NCBI GenBank assembly: GCA_949751835.1
Contig: CATKHK010000002.1
Coordinates: forward strand, 806,001-870,000
DNA: 64,000 bases
DNA from: Blepharisma japonicum
Lineage: Eukaryota; Ciliophora; Heterotrichea; Heterotrichida; Blepharismidae
Direction of reading: 5' to 3'
Positions 21,654 to 32,273 of the stretch are shown here, piece after piece (position 1 is the stretch's first letter; the number at the start of each line of letters is the position of its first letter). Both the position numbers and the translations under genes were made by a program. A model generated the notes under the pieces. It saw only the letters and a list, made by a program, of their open reading frames with translations. It had not been told where the DNA came from and did no database searches.

Positions 21654-21957
21654 TTATAACCAAACGTCCATATTAGAAATGTTCTAGAATGCAAATCATG
21701 AAAGAATAAAATAAAAATTTCAGACTCGATTATTAATTTTGTTATTATATATCTTTATTTAATAAATTATAATAAAGTAAATGATATTTTAATTGTAGGT
21801 CTAATATTTCTCAGTTCTTCTTAAAATTGATAATTTAAATTCAGAGTATATTTATAAAATATTGTTGGTCAGCCAATATAAGTTTCTTAGTATAAAATGA
21901 TTCCTTACATATTTATTTAAAACACAGTTATTGAATTCAAAGCTAAAAATAATGATT
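21654..21957. other. AT-rich intergenic stretch
   Basis: No gene, RNA or repeat is seen. Confidence 0.5.
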
Positions 21958-22250
21958 TTATTTATAATACTTGCCTTCATCGTTTAAACACTTTTTTATG
22001 CAGTAATATCTTTCAAAGCCTTGATAGGTTATTTTATGGAGCCAAAAAATTACAGTAAAATCAATTATTGCTGCTAGAAAATTTTATATTCTATTATTTA
22101 TAAATGATTTTATATCAATAAATAAACTCGCAATCACTCTTTGGTCAAAAAATTCGGCTTTTATTTCAAGTTACCTTTACTTTAAACTTTCTGTATGAGT
22201 TTTCAGTTTTAAATTCATTCAAAACTTCATAAATTTCATAAATCTGTAGA
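21958..22250 (-). pseudogene. decayed membrane-protein fragment, unknown family
   Basis: A protein-like minus-strand frame ends in TAA at 21958 (…FERYYCIKKCLNDEGKYYK). Its middle is a hydrophobic span (NFLAAIIDFTVIFWLHK) and it crosses one in-frame TAA just before that span. Upstream, coding-like sequence (EIYEVLNEFKTENSYRKF) continues in a different frame. No GT-AG intron of 15-17 nt joins the parts cleanly. It could be a fragment with unrecognised introns. Confidence 0.33.
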
Positions 22251-22367
22251 TGTTATTACAGAAGATTTGCTTAAGTAATTAAAAGCGTGCTATTAAATTT
22301 TTTGAAAATTAAAATTTTAAAAGATAATTCCATCAAATGCAAAATAATTAAATTCAAATTAGCCGAT

Positions 22368-22931
22368 TTATCTTTTTAAAATCCTCCACGAATAAGTATG
22401 AAGAGACCTCAAATAATTGTCATATCTTCCTTTAAATCCTGTAATTGCCTTTTTTTCATCAATAAGGCTAACTGTTTTTGTTTCTGGACCTTTTCCTTTG
22501 GTTCCTTCAACATAAATTTCTCTTTCTTTTAACGTTTTCATTTTTACTGAGTGGATAAATCCGTTCCCGTATGTAATTTCAATCCAAATTATACTATCAA
22601 ATCCATTCATAACTGCCTTATGGACAACTTGTCCAGGATTTTTATTATAGTGCTTAAGCAGCTTACTTGCCCCATCGATATAATATCCGACTTCAAACCC
22701 AACGACATATTCTTGGGTAATGAAGTTTATCTCTTTCAAATGCATTATTTGGCTTTGCTTGATAAATTCTCTGTCATCAAAATATGTTTCACCTTGTACA
22801 GTAATGAATCCAGTGGGAGGGAAATTCTGAGGCATATTTGGGTCGTTTCCTAAAATTGCAATGCTTTGCGAACTTATGTCAGCACTATATATAGGTTTTT
22901 GAGGTCCACGATATGTTGCTCCACAACCCAT
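22368..22931 (-). CDS. N-acylated jacalin-like (beta-prism) protein, 187 aa
   Basis: A complete frame starts MGCGATYRG: Gly2 is a likely myristoylation site and Cys3 a likely palmitoylation site, so the protein should sit on a membrane face. From about residue 70 the strands fit a jacalin-type beta-prism: INFITQEYVVGFEVGYYID, then a SIIWIEITYGNGFIHSV strand pair and the closing ITGFKGRYDNYLRSLHTY, like the I-x-GF-x-GR-x-G pattern of that fold. Jacalin domains bind sugars, but the sugar-binding residues cannot be confirmed by eye. Small acylated proteins of this kind have no assigned role known to me. Confidence 0.68.
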   Translation of the reverse strand: MGCGATYRGPQKPIYSADISSQSIAILGNDPNMPQNFPPTGFITVQGETYFDDREFIKQSQIMHLKEINFITQEYVVGFEVGYYIDGASKLLKHYNKNPGQVVHKAVMNGFDSIIWIEITYGNGFIHSVKMKTLKEREIYVEGTKGKGPETKTVSLIDEKKAITGFKGRYDNYLRSLHTYSWRILKR

Positions 22932-23387
22932 TTAATCTTTATTTGACAGCCTTATATTTTGAAATTATTATATTGGTTTTCTGATGTGTGCTGAGATTTT
23001 TGAGAGAAATTAAGTTTAAAAAATTAGCCATAATATAAATTAAAAATTTTGCGATTTCTATTGAATTATATAAATAAATAACGCAGCAATTGATATTACT
23101 ATGCAATTAACACTGAAATAATATTAAGCTGAAACGTCTAGGGAGCTCAAAATGGCACAGAAGCCTTCATTGGGTTAATATTTTATTAAACAGGATAACA
23201 ATAATTTTAATTGATTCAAAATTTGCTTTTCCAGTCAATTTAATTATTCAAATGATATTTTTATAATACAAGCTTCATCTTTGAAGATTTAATTAAGCAA
23301 AATCACAATGGGATTTCATTTTATTAGTTGATTAGAAAGAGAAAATTAATTTAATATAAGAAAAATATTAATGCCATTTTGAAATTA
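22932..23387. other. AT-rich intergenic stretch
   Basis: No supported gene or RNA; it is AT-rich with scattered stops in all frames. Confidence 0.5.
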
Positions 23388-24209
23388 TTATGGCTCTCGA
23401 ATAGGATCAACAATCACATCTCGCTTGACATAGCTTTTGAAAATCGTTATCCAGCATGTAAAAATTATAAAAATCCACTCGAATTTTGATTTGAACACTC
23501 TCAAGGAAAAATATGTTGCCTCTACAAACTTCGATGCTTCTTGATTCAGCCTCACAAATTTTTCAACTTTCGCTATCATAAACCACTCATATAATGCTAA
23601 AATTGCAGTAAAAATAGCCTAAATACCACATACCAGCACAATAAGCATATCTCTATCCAAAAAAATTGCAAAAATCACAAAACTGCATAAAATCGTAAAA
23701 AGTGCTACCAGCCTTGCTCCAGGTGCTGAAAATCTGTTCTGCATGCACTGAGCATAGCCTGAAGACATATAAACTGATACCATAAATATCGTTAATATCG
23801 CAAAAACTAAAAAAGGCTTCCATACCATAGAAAGATAGCTCAATAACACAAGTTCTGATAATATTACAAAAAACATCAGAAATACAGAAAAAGAGGAATC
23901 TCTAAGCCGATTATTCATACATCATACAGTTATATAGCAGCCTATATAAATAAGTCCAGCAATTAAAGGAATTCAATAAATTGGCCATAAAATAGGAATC
24001 AGCCCATTGCCAAAAATAGAAAGAATTAGGGTGGATAAAAGAGCAAAAAAATACTGACTTGCTTCCATTACTAATACAACGGTTGGGAGAGAATATTTAG
24101 AAGGGATTGAAGCTACAATAATCTGTGTTCTGACGTCAGTCAACCCTCCGTCCTCGTTTAAAAGAGGGGCGCTTAAACTTTCTTGGTTTATTTGTTCAGC
24201 CATATTCAA
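23388..24209 (-). CDS. seven-span membrane protein, one 15-nt intron
   Basis: Removing the intron at 23619-23633 (GTATGTGGTATTTAG) and reading one TGA as Trp (near 23973) gives 268 aa. A hydrophilic N-terminus with an acidic SAPLLNEDGG patch (a possible dileucine sorting signal) is followed by about seven hydrophobic spans and a basic tail (YVKRDVIVDPIREP). The layout recalls the TMBIM/Bax-inhibitor type, but no signature is certain. The gene would otherwise appear as three unconnected fragments. Confidence 0.78.
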
Positions 24210-24435
24210 TATTTTAATGGAATCTTACAAGATTTAGAGATGAAATGATTTGCTTTTGGATATCATAAATTTAAAAAATATATAAAATTCTAAGGATCAT
24301 ATATATAAAAACATAGAATATTTTCGTTAAATTTTAACTAATAATTTACCTATGGATTTAAGTACTTATCCGATAAATTGATTTCCTTATAATTAAATGC
24401 ATTTCAATAATAAATAGTAGCTTATTATAAAAAAG

Positions 24436-24651
24436 ATGAGCTTTTATGATGAAATTGAGATAGAAGATATGGAATGGGTAGAAGACTTGCAAACATTTTT
24501 CTATCCTTGTCCTTGCGGAGATAAGTTCAGAATTTCATTTGAAGAACTTTGCATAGGAGAAGAAGTTGCGAGGTGTCCAAGCTGCTCATTGATGATTCGA
24601 GTAATTTATGATGAAGAATCTTTAATGAACTATGGGAGCATAGATATTTAA
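24436..24651 (+). CDS. DPH3: DPH3/KTI11 CSL zinc-finger protein
   Basis: 71 aa with the full CSL zinc motif: [20 protein letters not shown] and ARCPSCSL followed by IRVIYD. The four Cys hold iron or zinc. DPH3 gives electrons to the diphthamide synthesis enzymes on elongation factor 2 and also works with Elongator in tRNA wobble modification. Length and every landmark match yeast and human proteins. ATG to TAA, no intron. Confidence 0.97.
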   Translation: MSFYDEIEIEDMEWVEDLQTFFYPCPCGDKFRISFEELCIGEEVARCPSCSLMIRVIYDEESLMNYGSIDI

Positions 24652-25119
24652 GAAAATGCAAAAAATATATAACAGTAAAAGGAAAAAGAATAAACACAAT
24701 CAGGAAGAAATTGGAAATTTTTAAATAATTATTTAATGATATTTTATTTCATTAGATATAAACAGAATGTAATTTTAATTAATAGCGAGGAGCTTTGATA
24801 TATTAAAATCTTATTATATATAATGAATTGATGGTAATCTAATAGTTTTGAAAATAAAATTTGCAATTAATTAAATAATATTACATAGAAGTAAGTTAAA
24901 AATAAAATTGAAAATTATTGAAATTTGATATATTTATCTTTGGATTTCGTTAAGAAAATTATATAGTAGGCTTACTAGAAATATATGTTAAGCAAACAGC
25001 TTTACTATTTTGAAAAGAATGTGCAGCCTAAAGTAAGCTAAAATAATATTTGATCTATAATTCAAGCATAGTATTTTGTTTTGATGTGTTTAATATTATC
25101 TCATATGGGTGTTAACAAT
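24652..25119. other. AT-rich intergenic stretch
   Basis: No gene, RNA or repeat is seen downstream of DPH3. Confidence 0.5.
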
Positions 25120-25323
25120 TTATAATTGCCAAATAAAGCAGAAAGCTGCACAAATTTCACAAATAAACATTCCAAAAAAAATTGCATGCGAAACCCACCG
25201 CACTGGGTTCTTAACCTTCATGATACCCACTGTTCTAATTTATTCATATAAAATGATAACTTCTACATCCTTCCTTTTTCATGAAGATTTTAATTCTAAC
25301 TCAATACTTCATAAGCTTTGCAT
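25120..25323 (-). pseudogene. short decayed frame with a hydrophobic tail
   Basis: An ATG at 25323 opens a frame of 67 codons plus stop, which uses TGA for Trp (MQSLWSIELELKSSWKRK) and crosses one in-frame TAA. The end is a hydrophobic span (AIFFGMFICEICAAFCFIW). The plus strand also has an open frame here, which is likely a shadow. Evidence is composition only. Confidence 0.25.
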
Positions 25324-25489
25324 GATGATTAATCACATGTATGACTTATGCTTATCATATAGGCTTTAATCTGAAAATTAATTTTTCCTGATGGCAAAAA
25401 TACTATATCTGAACAGTGATGGCTAATTTTGCCCTATCTGATATATTTTTATTTTATGATGAAAATTCATCTAACACCTCTAGAATGAG

Positions 25490-25880
25490 CCTTTTAATGA
25501 TCACAAGCCTCTTCTGAGGAAAAAAGAAAGAGATGAGTCAGAAATTGCAGCAAAACAATAAAACGGGAAAGTCAGAAAAATCAGTGATAACAACAGCAGA
25601 GCACCAGAAGGCTAGAGGAGTTAGGGGAGCTGGAAAACTCAGAAAAACAGAAAATCTAGATGACCCAGAAAATCCAAAAATCTAAGAAAATCAAGCAACC
25701 TAGAAAACTCAAAAAATTAGAAAACCAGAATTCCAAAGAATCTAAAAAACATAAAAAGCCTAGGAAATCAAAAAACCCTGAATCTCCATATATACCAAAC
25801 AATAAAAAAACTCAGGAGATCTAAGAAACCCAGAAAGATCCAGAAAAATCTGATGGAAAGCTGAGGAACAAAAAAAGACT
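25490..25880. repeat. purine-rich, strand-asymmetric low-complexity region
   Basis: About 390 bases are dominated by A and G on the plus strand, with an irregular unit of roughly 9-12 nt built on 'AGAAAACTCAGAAA' or 'CCTAGAAAA'. A 50-codon ATG frame (25533-25685) lies in it but ends in TAA and looks like chance. It might be a decayed Lys-rich coding tail or an expanded satellite-like tract. Flanking sequence up to 26260 is AT-rich and shows nothing else. Confidence 0.5.
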
Positions 25881-26260
25881 GACTAGTAAAAGAGAAATAT
25901 ATTAGCGAAACTCATTAACTTTGGCAGAGTGCCATATTTTACTATAGTTAAAAAACTAAATACTAAAATCTGAAATTTAAAGTCATTAATTATTTGCAAA
26001 TAAAAGTAATCCAATTACAATATCACAATCTATCAAAGTAATTTAATAAGGTTAAAAATTGCTAAAAAAGCCTTAGCATGCAAAATTAAATTATAAATTA
26101 TTAAAAGCAAAACCGTCATTTTAATAAAAATATACATTATTCTGCATTTGCAAATTGCAACAATTTGCATGTACACAAATTAATTATTTTTGGCAATTCA
26201 GATAATTTCTAATATATATATTCTAAGTGAAATAATTAAATAAATATAAATAAAAATTAA

Positions 26261-29200
26261 ATGAAATCTAAAACTAGTCCAATTCCTGAATCATCAGCAG
26301 ACTCAGCTGGCACTGAAATTCTGTCTTATCCAAATGATGATATTCAGCAACTTATTCAAGATATCATTCAATACCAGCCTAAAGAGGCTCAAACTCCTTT
26401 CAAAGGTAACTGTCTACTGTTGACAGCTGACCAAAGATATTTTGTTTTTTGCAGTGCCGAAGGAAGAGTGGCAATCTTAGATAGAATTACAGGGGAAATC
26501 ATTAATGATGTCTATCTCCCCGGAGGAGGCCTTTATACTATAATTTTTTATAAAAATGAGACTTACGTACTTACAGGCGGCAAAGATAAAATTATTAGAC
26601 AGTTTCTTCTCAAAGATTTCTCTTTAGTCGCCCAATTTAAAGGCCATACAGAAAAAATTAGCGAAATTATATTATCGCCTGACGAAAAATGACTGTATTC
26701 TTGCAGCGATGATGGAACTGCCAGAGTCTGAGATATGAGCCAAGAAAGTGTGTCATTTATAATGTATAAGCATGACCAACGAGCTTTGTCTATGGATATG
26801 GCTATAGATGGAACTTTTCTGGCGACCGGAGGTGGTGATAAAGTAGTAAAGGTTTGCGATTTAACCGAAAAAAAATTAATTACCACTTTAACTGGGCCAA
26901 AAGATAGTGTTTGGGAAATATGCATAAACAAACGAAAAACAATGTTAGCAGCTGGAGATCATACTGGAGTTGTGTGGATATGAAAATTTGAGACTTGGGA
27001 AGTGCTTCATAAGCTAGAAGGACATACTCAACGTACTTCATGTTTAAATTTTATAGAAAATGATGCAAGAATAGTTACAGCAAGCAATGATTGCTCAGTC
27101 AGAATCTGGGATTTAACCAAAAACATGAACCCAGTTATCATGGAAAGGCATACAGATTGAATAAAATCTATGCTTATCAGTCCTGACGAAGAATATATTT
27201 TTACAATATCAGAAGATTATAAACTAATTTCCTGAAAAATCCTCCCTGCCAGAAACGAAATTAGGTTAGTTGGTCATACTTCAAATATTTATAATGCCCT
27301 TATATCTACCAAGCGTAATGTTTTTCTTACAAATGCCAATGACAAAATGGTCATCAAATGGGACCCATATGCCCAAAAAAAGCTTCATCAATGGGACCTT
27401 AATGATGGAATTTATGCTATGTGTATGGCAGCTGATGAAAAATATGTGATTGCTTGCACTGCAGCCAAAGAAATGTATTTTCTTAACCTTGATACCCACG
27501 AATCAATAAAATTTGATTACTGCAAAGAAGATATTGATCAAGAATTAAAGCCCGTTATCAAAGCGATTCTTGCAACACCTGATAATAAATATATAATTAT
27601 TGGAGATACTGCTTTTCGACTCACTGTAAGAGAATATCAAGATCCTGCAGTTGAATCTGATTTACCAATAAAACATATTTTTAGAAATCAAACGAGTACA
27701 GTGTGGTCTTTAGCTGTAAGCAGCGATTCCATATGACTGTTTGCAGGATGTGAAGACGCAACTATCGTGATGTATAGCCTAGTTGAGTGAAAACATTTAT
27801 TAACACTTGAAGGGCATACAAAGAAGGTAAAATGCTTATCAGTTTCAAAAGATGATAGGATTTTGATATCAGGATCATGGGATTCGACATTCAGAATCTG
27901 AAGCATCCCAAAGAGAACATGCTTAAAGGAGTTTACATATCATACTGGTGCAATTAATCAAATTTATTTTCCAAAAACTGAAAATTATTTTATAGTGGCT
28001 TCAACTGATTGCACTGTTTCATTTTGGAATATGAGAGATTATAGCTTTATCACTCAGCTGAAATATAAAGACTTATGTTTAGCACTCACATTGACTCCTG
28101 ATGAGAAAATTTTAATTGTAGTCGAAAAAGAATTTGTATATTTGCGAGAAAACCCTATGATGAACGATGAGTTTGCAATCTATGGACACGGTTCCAATCA
28201 GTATAAGCTGTTAGATTATGCATATCGTCTTATGAATGGAAAGCCTGAGCCACATGATCCAAAACTTGATAAATATATTTTTACTCCAACCCTGACTAAT
28301 ATGGCCCATTTATACGCACATTACAATTTTCCGGATTTGCTTACTTTAGCCTATGATAATGGAATTTCCTTATTAAATTCTAAGCATTTAAAAAATCCAT
28401 TATCAATTTCAATAAATAAAGATCACTTAGAATGTGTATACTCTACTTTGGATTATCTCAAGACGAAGATATCTAAAGATCCTTATGCGATGCTTTTCTT
28501 TGAAAATGATCTTATTGATTTAAATAAAAGAGGAATTACATTATTAGACGAAGTTTATGATGTTTTATTGATTAAAGGTGCAGAAAATTGGCTGCCAAAA
28601 TTCTGTTCAGCAAATAATAGACTACCTAAGATAATTGGGTCGGAGCATCTTGATCCTGATCCAACTGATTTTTTACCTGCTGAAAGCTTTAAAGCAGAAA
28701 ATGTGGCTGGAAGTGGAAAGGCTATCAACTTTTATTATTCTGCAATTAGTCTTGATATGGAGCTAGGATCAAGCGATAGTATTGCGTTTATGAGTAGTGT
28801 TGTTGGCTGCTCAAATGAGGATATATATAGAACACAACTAATAAAAGAACTTTTAGACAAAAAATGGCAAAAAATATGATGGTTTGTTGTGCTTGAATCT
28901 ATTTTTTATTGGAGCTTTTTATTAACGTTTACAATTTATATTGTTAAATATATAGGAGAAGATGGATTTTTGGTGCTTCCATTCTTTTTTAATGAAGTTC
29001 TAATGTGCTATGAAATTTATCAAGTTGTTTCTGGAGGGTGAATGTATTTATCAGATTATTGAAATTTTGTCGATATTTTTAGTCTTGGTTTATTTAATGC
29101 TTATGCTATCTCAATTTGGAGTGGTGCTATTGACCCAACAGGCAACAAATTGAATACTATTTTAGTTGTTATCACTTTATTAGCTTTTATTAGAGGAATT

Positions 29201-29977
29201 TCGTATTTCACAGTGTGGCAACAGACAAGATATATGATCAACTTGCTAGCTGTGGTTTTTATACATATGATACCTTTCTTAGTTTTGCTATTCTATACAA
29301 CTTTTACTTTTGCATTATTATTTTATGGGTATGAATCAAACCCTTCTTTAGATTTTACAACTTTTCTTGAAAATTCATATACATTAAATTTAGGCAGCTT
29401 TAACACTGATAGCTATGATTCTATGGGCTGGGTGATTTTTGGCTTATCCACCCTTGTAAACCCTATCGTTATGCTTAACCTGTTAATTGCAATCCTCGGT
29501 GACAGCTTTAATGATGTCCAAGACAATCAAGAAATTGCTGACAAAAAAGAGCTCGCTTCCATCATTCTTAACATTGAATTACTTATGTTTTGAAAATATA
29601 AATCCAATAAAAAAACATTTCTTCAGATCTGCAATGAAGAAAAAATAGACTCAATCAGCAGCTGAAACGGCAAACAGAAAGACCTTGAGGTTACATTAAA
29701 TACAGTAACTGAAAGCCTCAGGAGACACTACAGAAATACTAATAAATCAATCGAAAGCACTACTCAAGCTTTCTTGGAGCTAATAGATAAGCTTGCAGGA
29801 AAAGACGTAAAGAAAGAACAAAAAGGAGATGAAAAAACTGAAGAAAAAAAGAAAGAAGAGAAAAGTAGAGCAATTGTAAAAGAAGAGGAACTGATTTCTC
29901 AAATCAATGAGCTAAGTCAAAAGATAATCGACCTTAAACTGCTGACTCTTAAATATTATGAGGGGCAAAACAACTAA
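26261..29977 (+). CDS. WD40-propeller/TRP-like channel fusion, copy 1 (1238 aa)
   Basis: A single frame from ATG to TAA, intact only with TGA as Trp (about a dozen sites). Residues 45-625 are WD40 repeats, enough for two propellers; clear blades include GHTEKISEIILSPDEKW and the ends 'VRIWD' and 'FRIWS'. Residues 640-865 are helical, with ankyrin-like bits (NMAHLYAHYNFPDLLTLAYD). From 870 to 1080 come six spans: a weak S4 region with GISYFTVWQQTRYMI, a pore stretch near TLNLGSFNTDSYDSMGW and an S6 of TRP type, NPIVMLNLLIAILGDSF. A Lys/Glu coiled coil closes the protein. TRP-family channels pass cations; the propellers may sense or tether partners. The combination on one chain is unusual. Copies 2 and 3 are colinear with it. 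Confidence 0.93.
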
Positions 29978-30229
29978 AAGTATTTAATTATTTTCTTTAA
30001 TATTGCGGCAATAAGATTATAAAAATCTTGTTTCATCTAATTCGATTTTCAATAATATATTATTGATTTCTTTTATCGCCCTATTAATATTATATGATAT
30101 GAATGGCGAACAATATAAAAATTGTTAAAAAACAGGAGAAGGCTGCATCCAGAGTTATTTTAATATGACTTAGCTAAAATTCATGATAATAAATAATCCG
30201 TTTAGCGATAAAAATATATGTATTAAATT

Positions 30230-31267
30230 TTAAAGTTTACTTCAAGATTTTTTTTTCAAATTAAATTTGAAATATTTGATATCCATACTTTCAAAAATTC
30301 CAATATAGACATCTCCTTTATTATATGCACAATAGAAGTGATAATAAGTAATGCCAGTATTTGACTTTCTTACTATTTCCCAAGCATACTCATCTCCAAT
30401 CTTACTTTGGTAGATCTTTTCTTGGCTAATCAAGTACAATCTTTCAGTACTTATCAAGATCTTTCCATTATTTTGTTTAAAGTCATAAGAAATTGTCGAG
30501 AAAGATTCAAGATCTATTGAATATATCAAGATATTTTTACTATAATATCCTGAAATCAAAATATTCCCATTAAATATTACGCTATGATTGAGAAAATCAT
30601 CATTTGGTAATCCAGCTAGTTTTATCCATCGATTTTGATCCAAATCAAATCTACTTGAATGAGTGACCTTATGACTCTTTTTTCTACCTCCAAAGCAATA
30701 GACATTTTTATTATAATAGATAGCTGATGAATATTTACGAGGAGATCCAGGTGGTAAAAATCGAATTCTATACCCACTATCAATTATCAGAACACTTTCT
30801 ATATAAACATTACTGCCAAGACAGAATATTTCATTGTTTGGAAGCTGAGCAATGCATGCACCTTTACCTATTGATATATTTCCTAAAACTTTGGTTTTTT
30901 TTGTTTTACTCTCAGTATCAAAAGTAGTCAAAACAGCAAGATCATATGTGTTTTCAATAAAATAAAGAGATGTGAAGTGACGGTAAGCATTGACATATTC
31001 TTGATAAGCTTGAATCAGAGACAAGTCGGAGACAGAATGCTGGCTCTCATAAAATGAGCAAGTTTTTCTGAATTCTCACTCTATTTCTGGGTCATTATTT
31101 GTTCTGATTAAAATAACAGACGTTTTAGCATTTATGTCTTGAGCATTTAATATATTTCATGCAAGATCATTATTGAACATATCCTGAGATCATTTTCTTT
31201 CGTTAATGAGAGAATCTACAAGTCGAAAATTAAGCAATTGAGCTCGGCTAAGAGTTTTTTTATCCAT
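30230..31267 (-). CDS. Kelch-type beta-propeller protein, 345 aa
   Basis: From ATG at 31267 to TAA at 30230, with TGA as Trp at five sites including SWSKL at the end. The first 100 residues are helical (MDKKTLSRAQLLNFRLVDS). From there come Kelch-like blades: IFCLGSN, YSSAIYYNKNVYCFGGRKK followed by RFDLDQNRWIKLAGLPNDD, and SVIFNGNILISGYYSKN. Kelch propellers bind proteins. It sits antisense between channel copies 1 and 2. A broken relative lies at 31560-31805, so it took part in the local duplications. Confidence 0.82.
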
Positions 31268-31398
31268 TTATTTATAGTTATTTAAAGCTTGGTAAATTAT
31301 ATTTTATTGTATTTATACTTTCAAGCTAAATGCCTCTGCTTACTTCCTTATCAGAAAGCGAAATAAGATTAAGTAATAGGAACTATTTGGTCTTAAAT

Positions 31399-31510
31399 TA
31401 ATTAATTATTTTCTCGGCAATTCAGGCTGTCAGTTTCACATTTTTTAGCATATGTTTTAATTATGCAATCAAATTGAATTATGACGTCACCAAAAAGAAG
31501 CCAAAAAATT
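31399..31510 (+). repeat. stranded relic of a WD40-TRP 5' flank and start
   Basis: The stretch with GGCAATTCAGGCTGTCAG, then TTTTTAGCATATGTTTTAATT, matches the flank just before copy 2 (about 32190-32260; ACTCAGACTGTCAG and TTTTTAGCATACGTTTTAATT). It shares its first part with the flank of copy 3 (near 37025-37045). A few bases on, ATGACGTCACC may be what is left of the start (compare the 'TSP' after the Met in all copies). No channel body follows. It marks a lost or rearranged copy. Confidence 0.55.
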
Positions 31511-31559
31511 TTTTAGAAGATTTCTTACGAAGAATTTTTATTGAACTTTTATCAAGATT

Positions 31560-31805
31560 TTTATTTGTAGCTGGGTCTGAAATAATGCCCTTAGACTAAT
31601 ATTAAAATCTCTCTCTCATTTGTACAAATATTGCAAAATAGCTAATCATTTGGGAGTTGAGCAATATATGCTTTATTCATATTTAATTTTTGAGCATTCA
31701 ATGCCTTTACCTCTTCCACTTTATTCAAGTGTTATAAATATATCAAATTCTTTTGGTGTTTCTAACACCTTATCTTCTTTACTTCTCAGTTTCATGTTTA
31801 ATTAA
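31560..31805 (-). pseudogene. broken fragment of a Kelch-type gene
   Basis: The minus strand contains AYIAQLPND and nearby words that line up with ACIAQLPNN and its surroundings in the Kelch gene at 30230-31267; the bases GGTAAAGG, then ATTGCTCAACTCCCAAA match GGTAAAGG, then ATTGCTCAGCTTCCAAA. The frame is broken by several stops and shifts. It is a second, decayed copy from the same duplication that made the channel copies. Confidence 0.6.
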
Positions 31806-32273
31806 AATATTAAAATTGCACTTTCAACAAAATTTTCAATATAAATAAATATTTGAAATTATAATGAAAACATCTAGGATTTCAAGCCATAAATCAACTA
31901 AAGATTATTTAGCAGTTATTAGTGTTATCCTGCTTTGCATTATAGGATCAAAAGCATAATAAAGCTATAGAAAACTTTTCAAGCATGCTATAAATCGTTT
32001 AATAGTTTAGAATTGATAGAGCTTCAATATTTCTTGTGCAAATTAAGCTGAAATGCGACATTATATAAATTTCATAAATAAATCCAAAATATATCTAAAA
32101 TAATTACAAAAATGGAACCGTCGATTTTAGTATTAGGTTTCTATAATCCTTTAATAATTGAAACTATTATTTGTTTTAAGATAATGATGATTTTTCAACA
32201 ACTCAGACTGTCAGTTTGACAATTTTTAGCATACGTTTTAATTGATACAATAAATTATATTTAAAAAATTAAA
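31806..32273. other. intergenic stretch ending in the copy 2 promoter region
   Basis: AT-rich, without a gene. The last 90 bases carry the flank motif shared with 31399-31470 and, in part, with the flank of copy 3, and so probably hold the channel promoter. Confidence 0.5.

Noticed and set aside
25533-25685. A 50-codon ATG frame as a small gene
   Set aside because: It lies inside a low-complexity purine tract and has no feature beyond being open.
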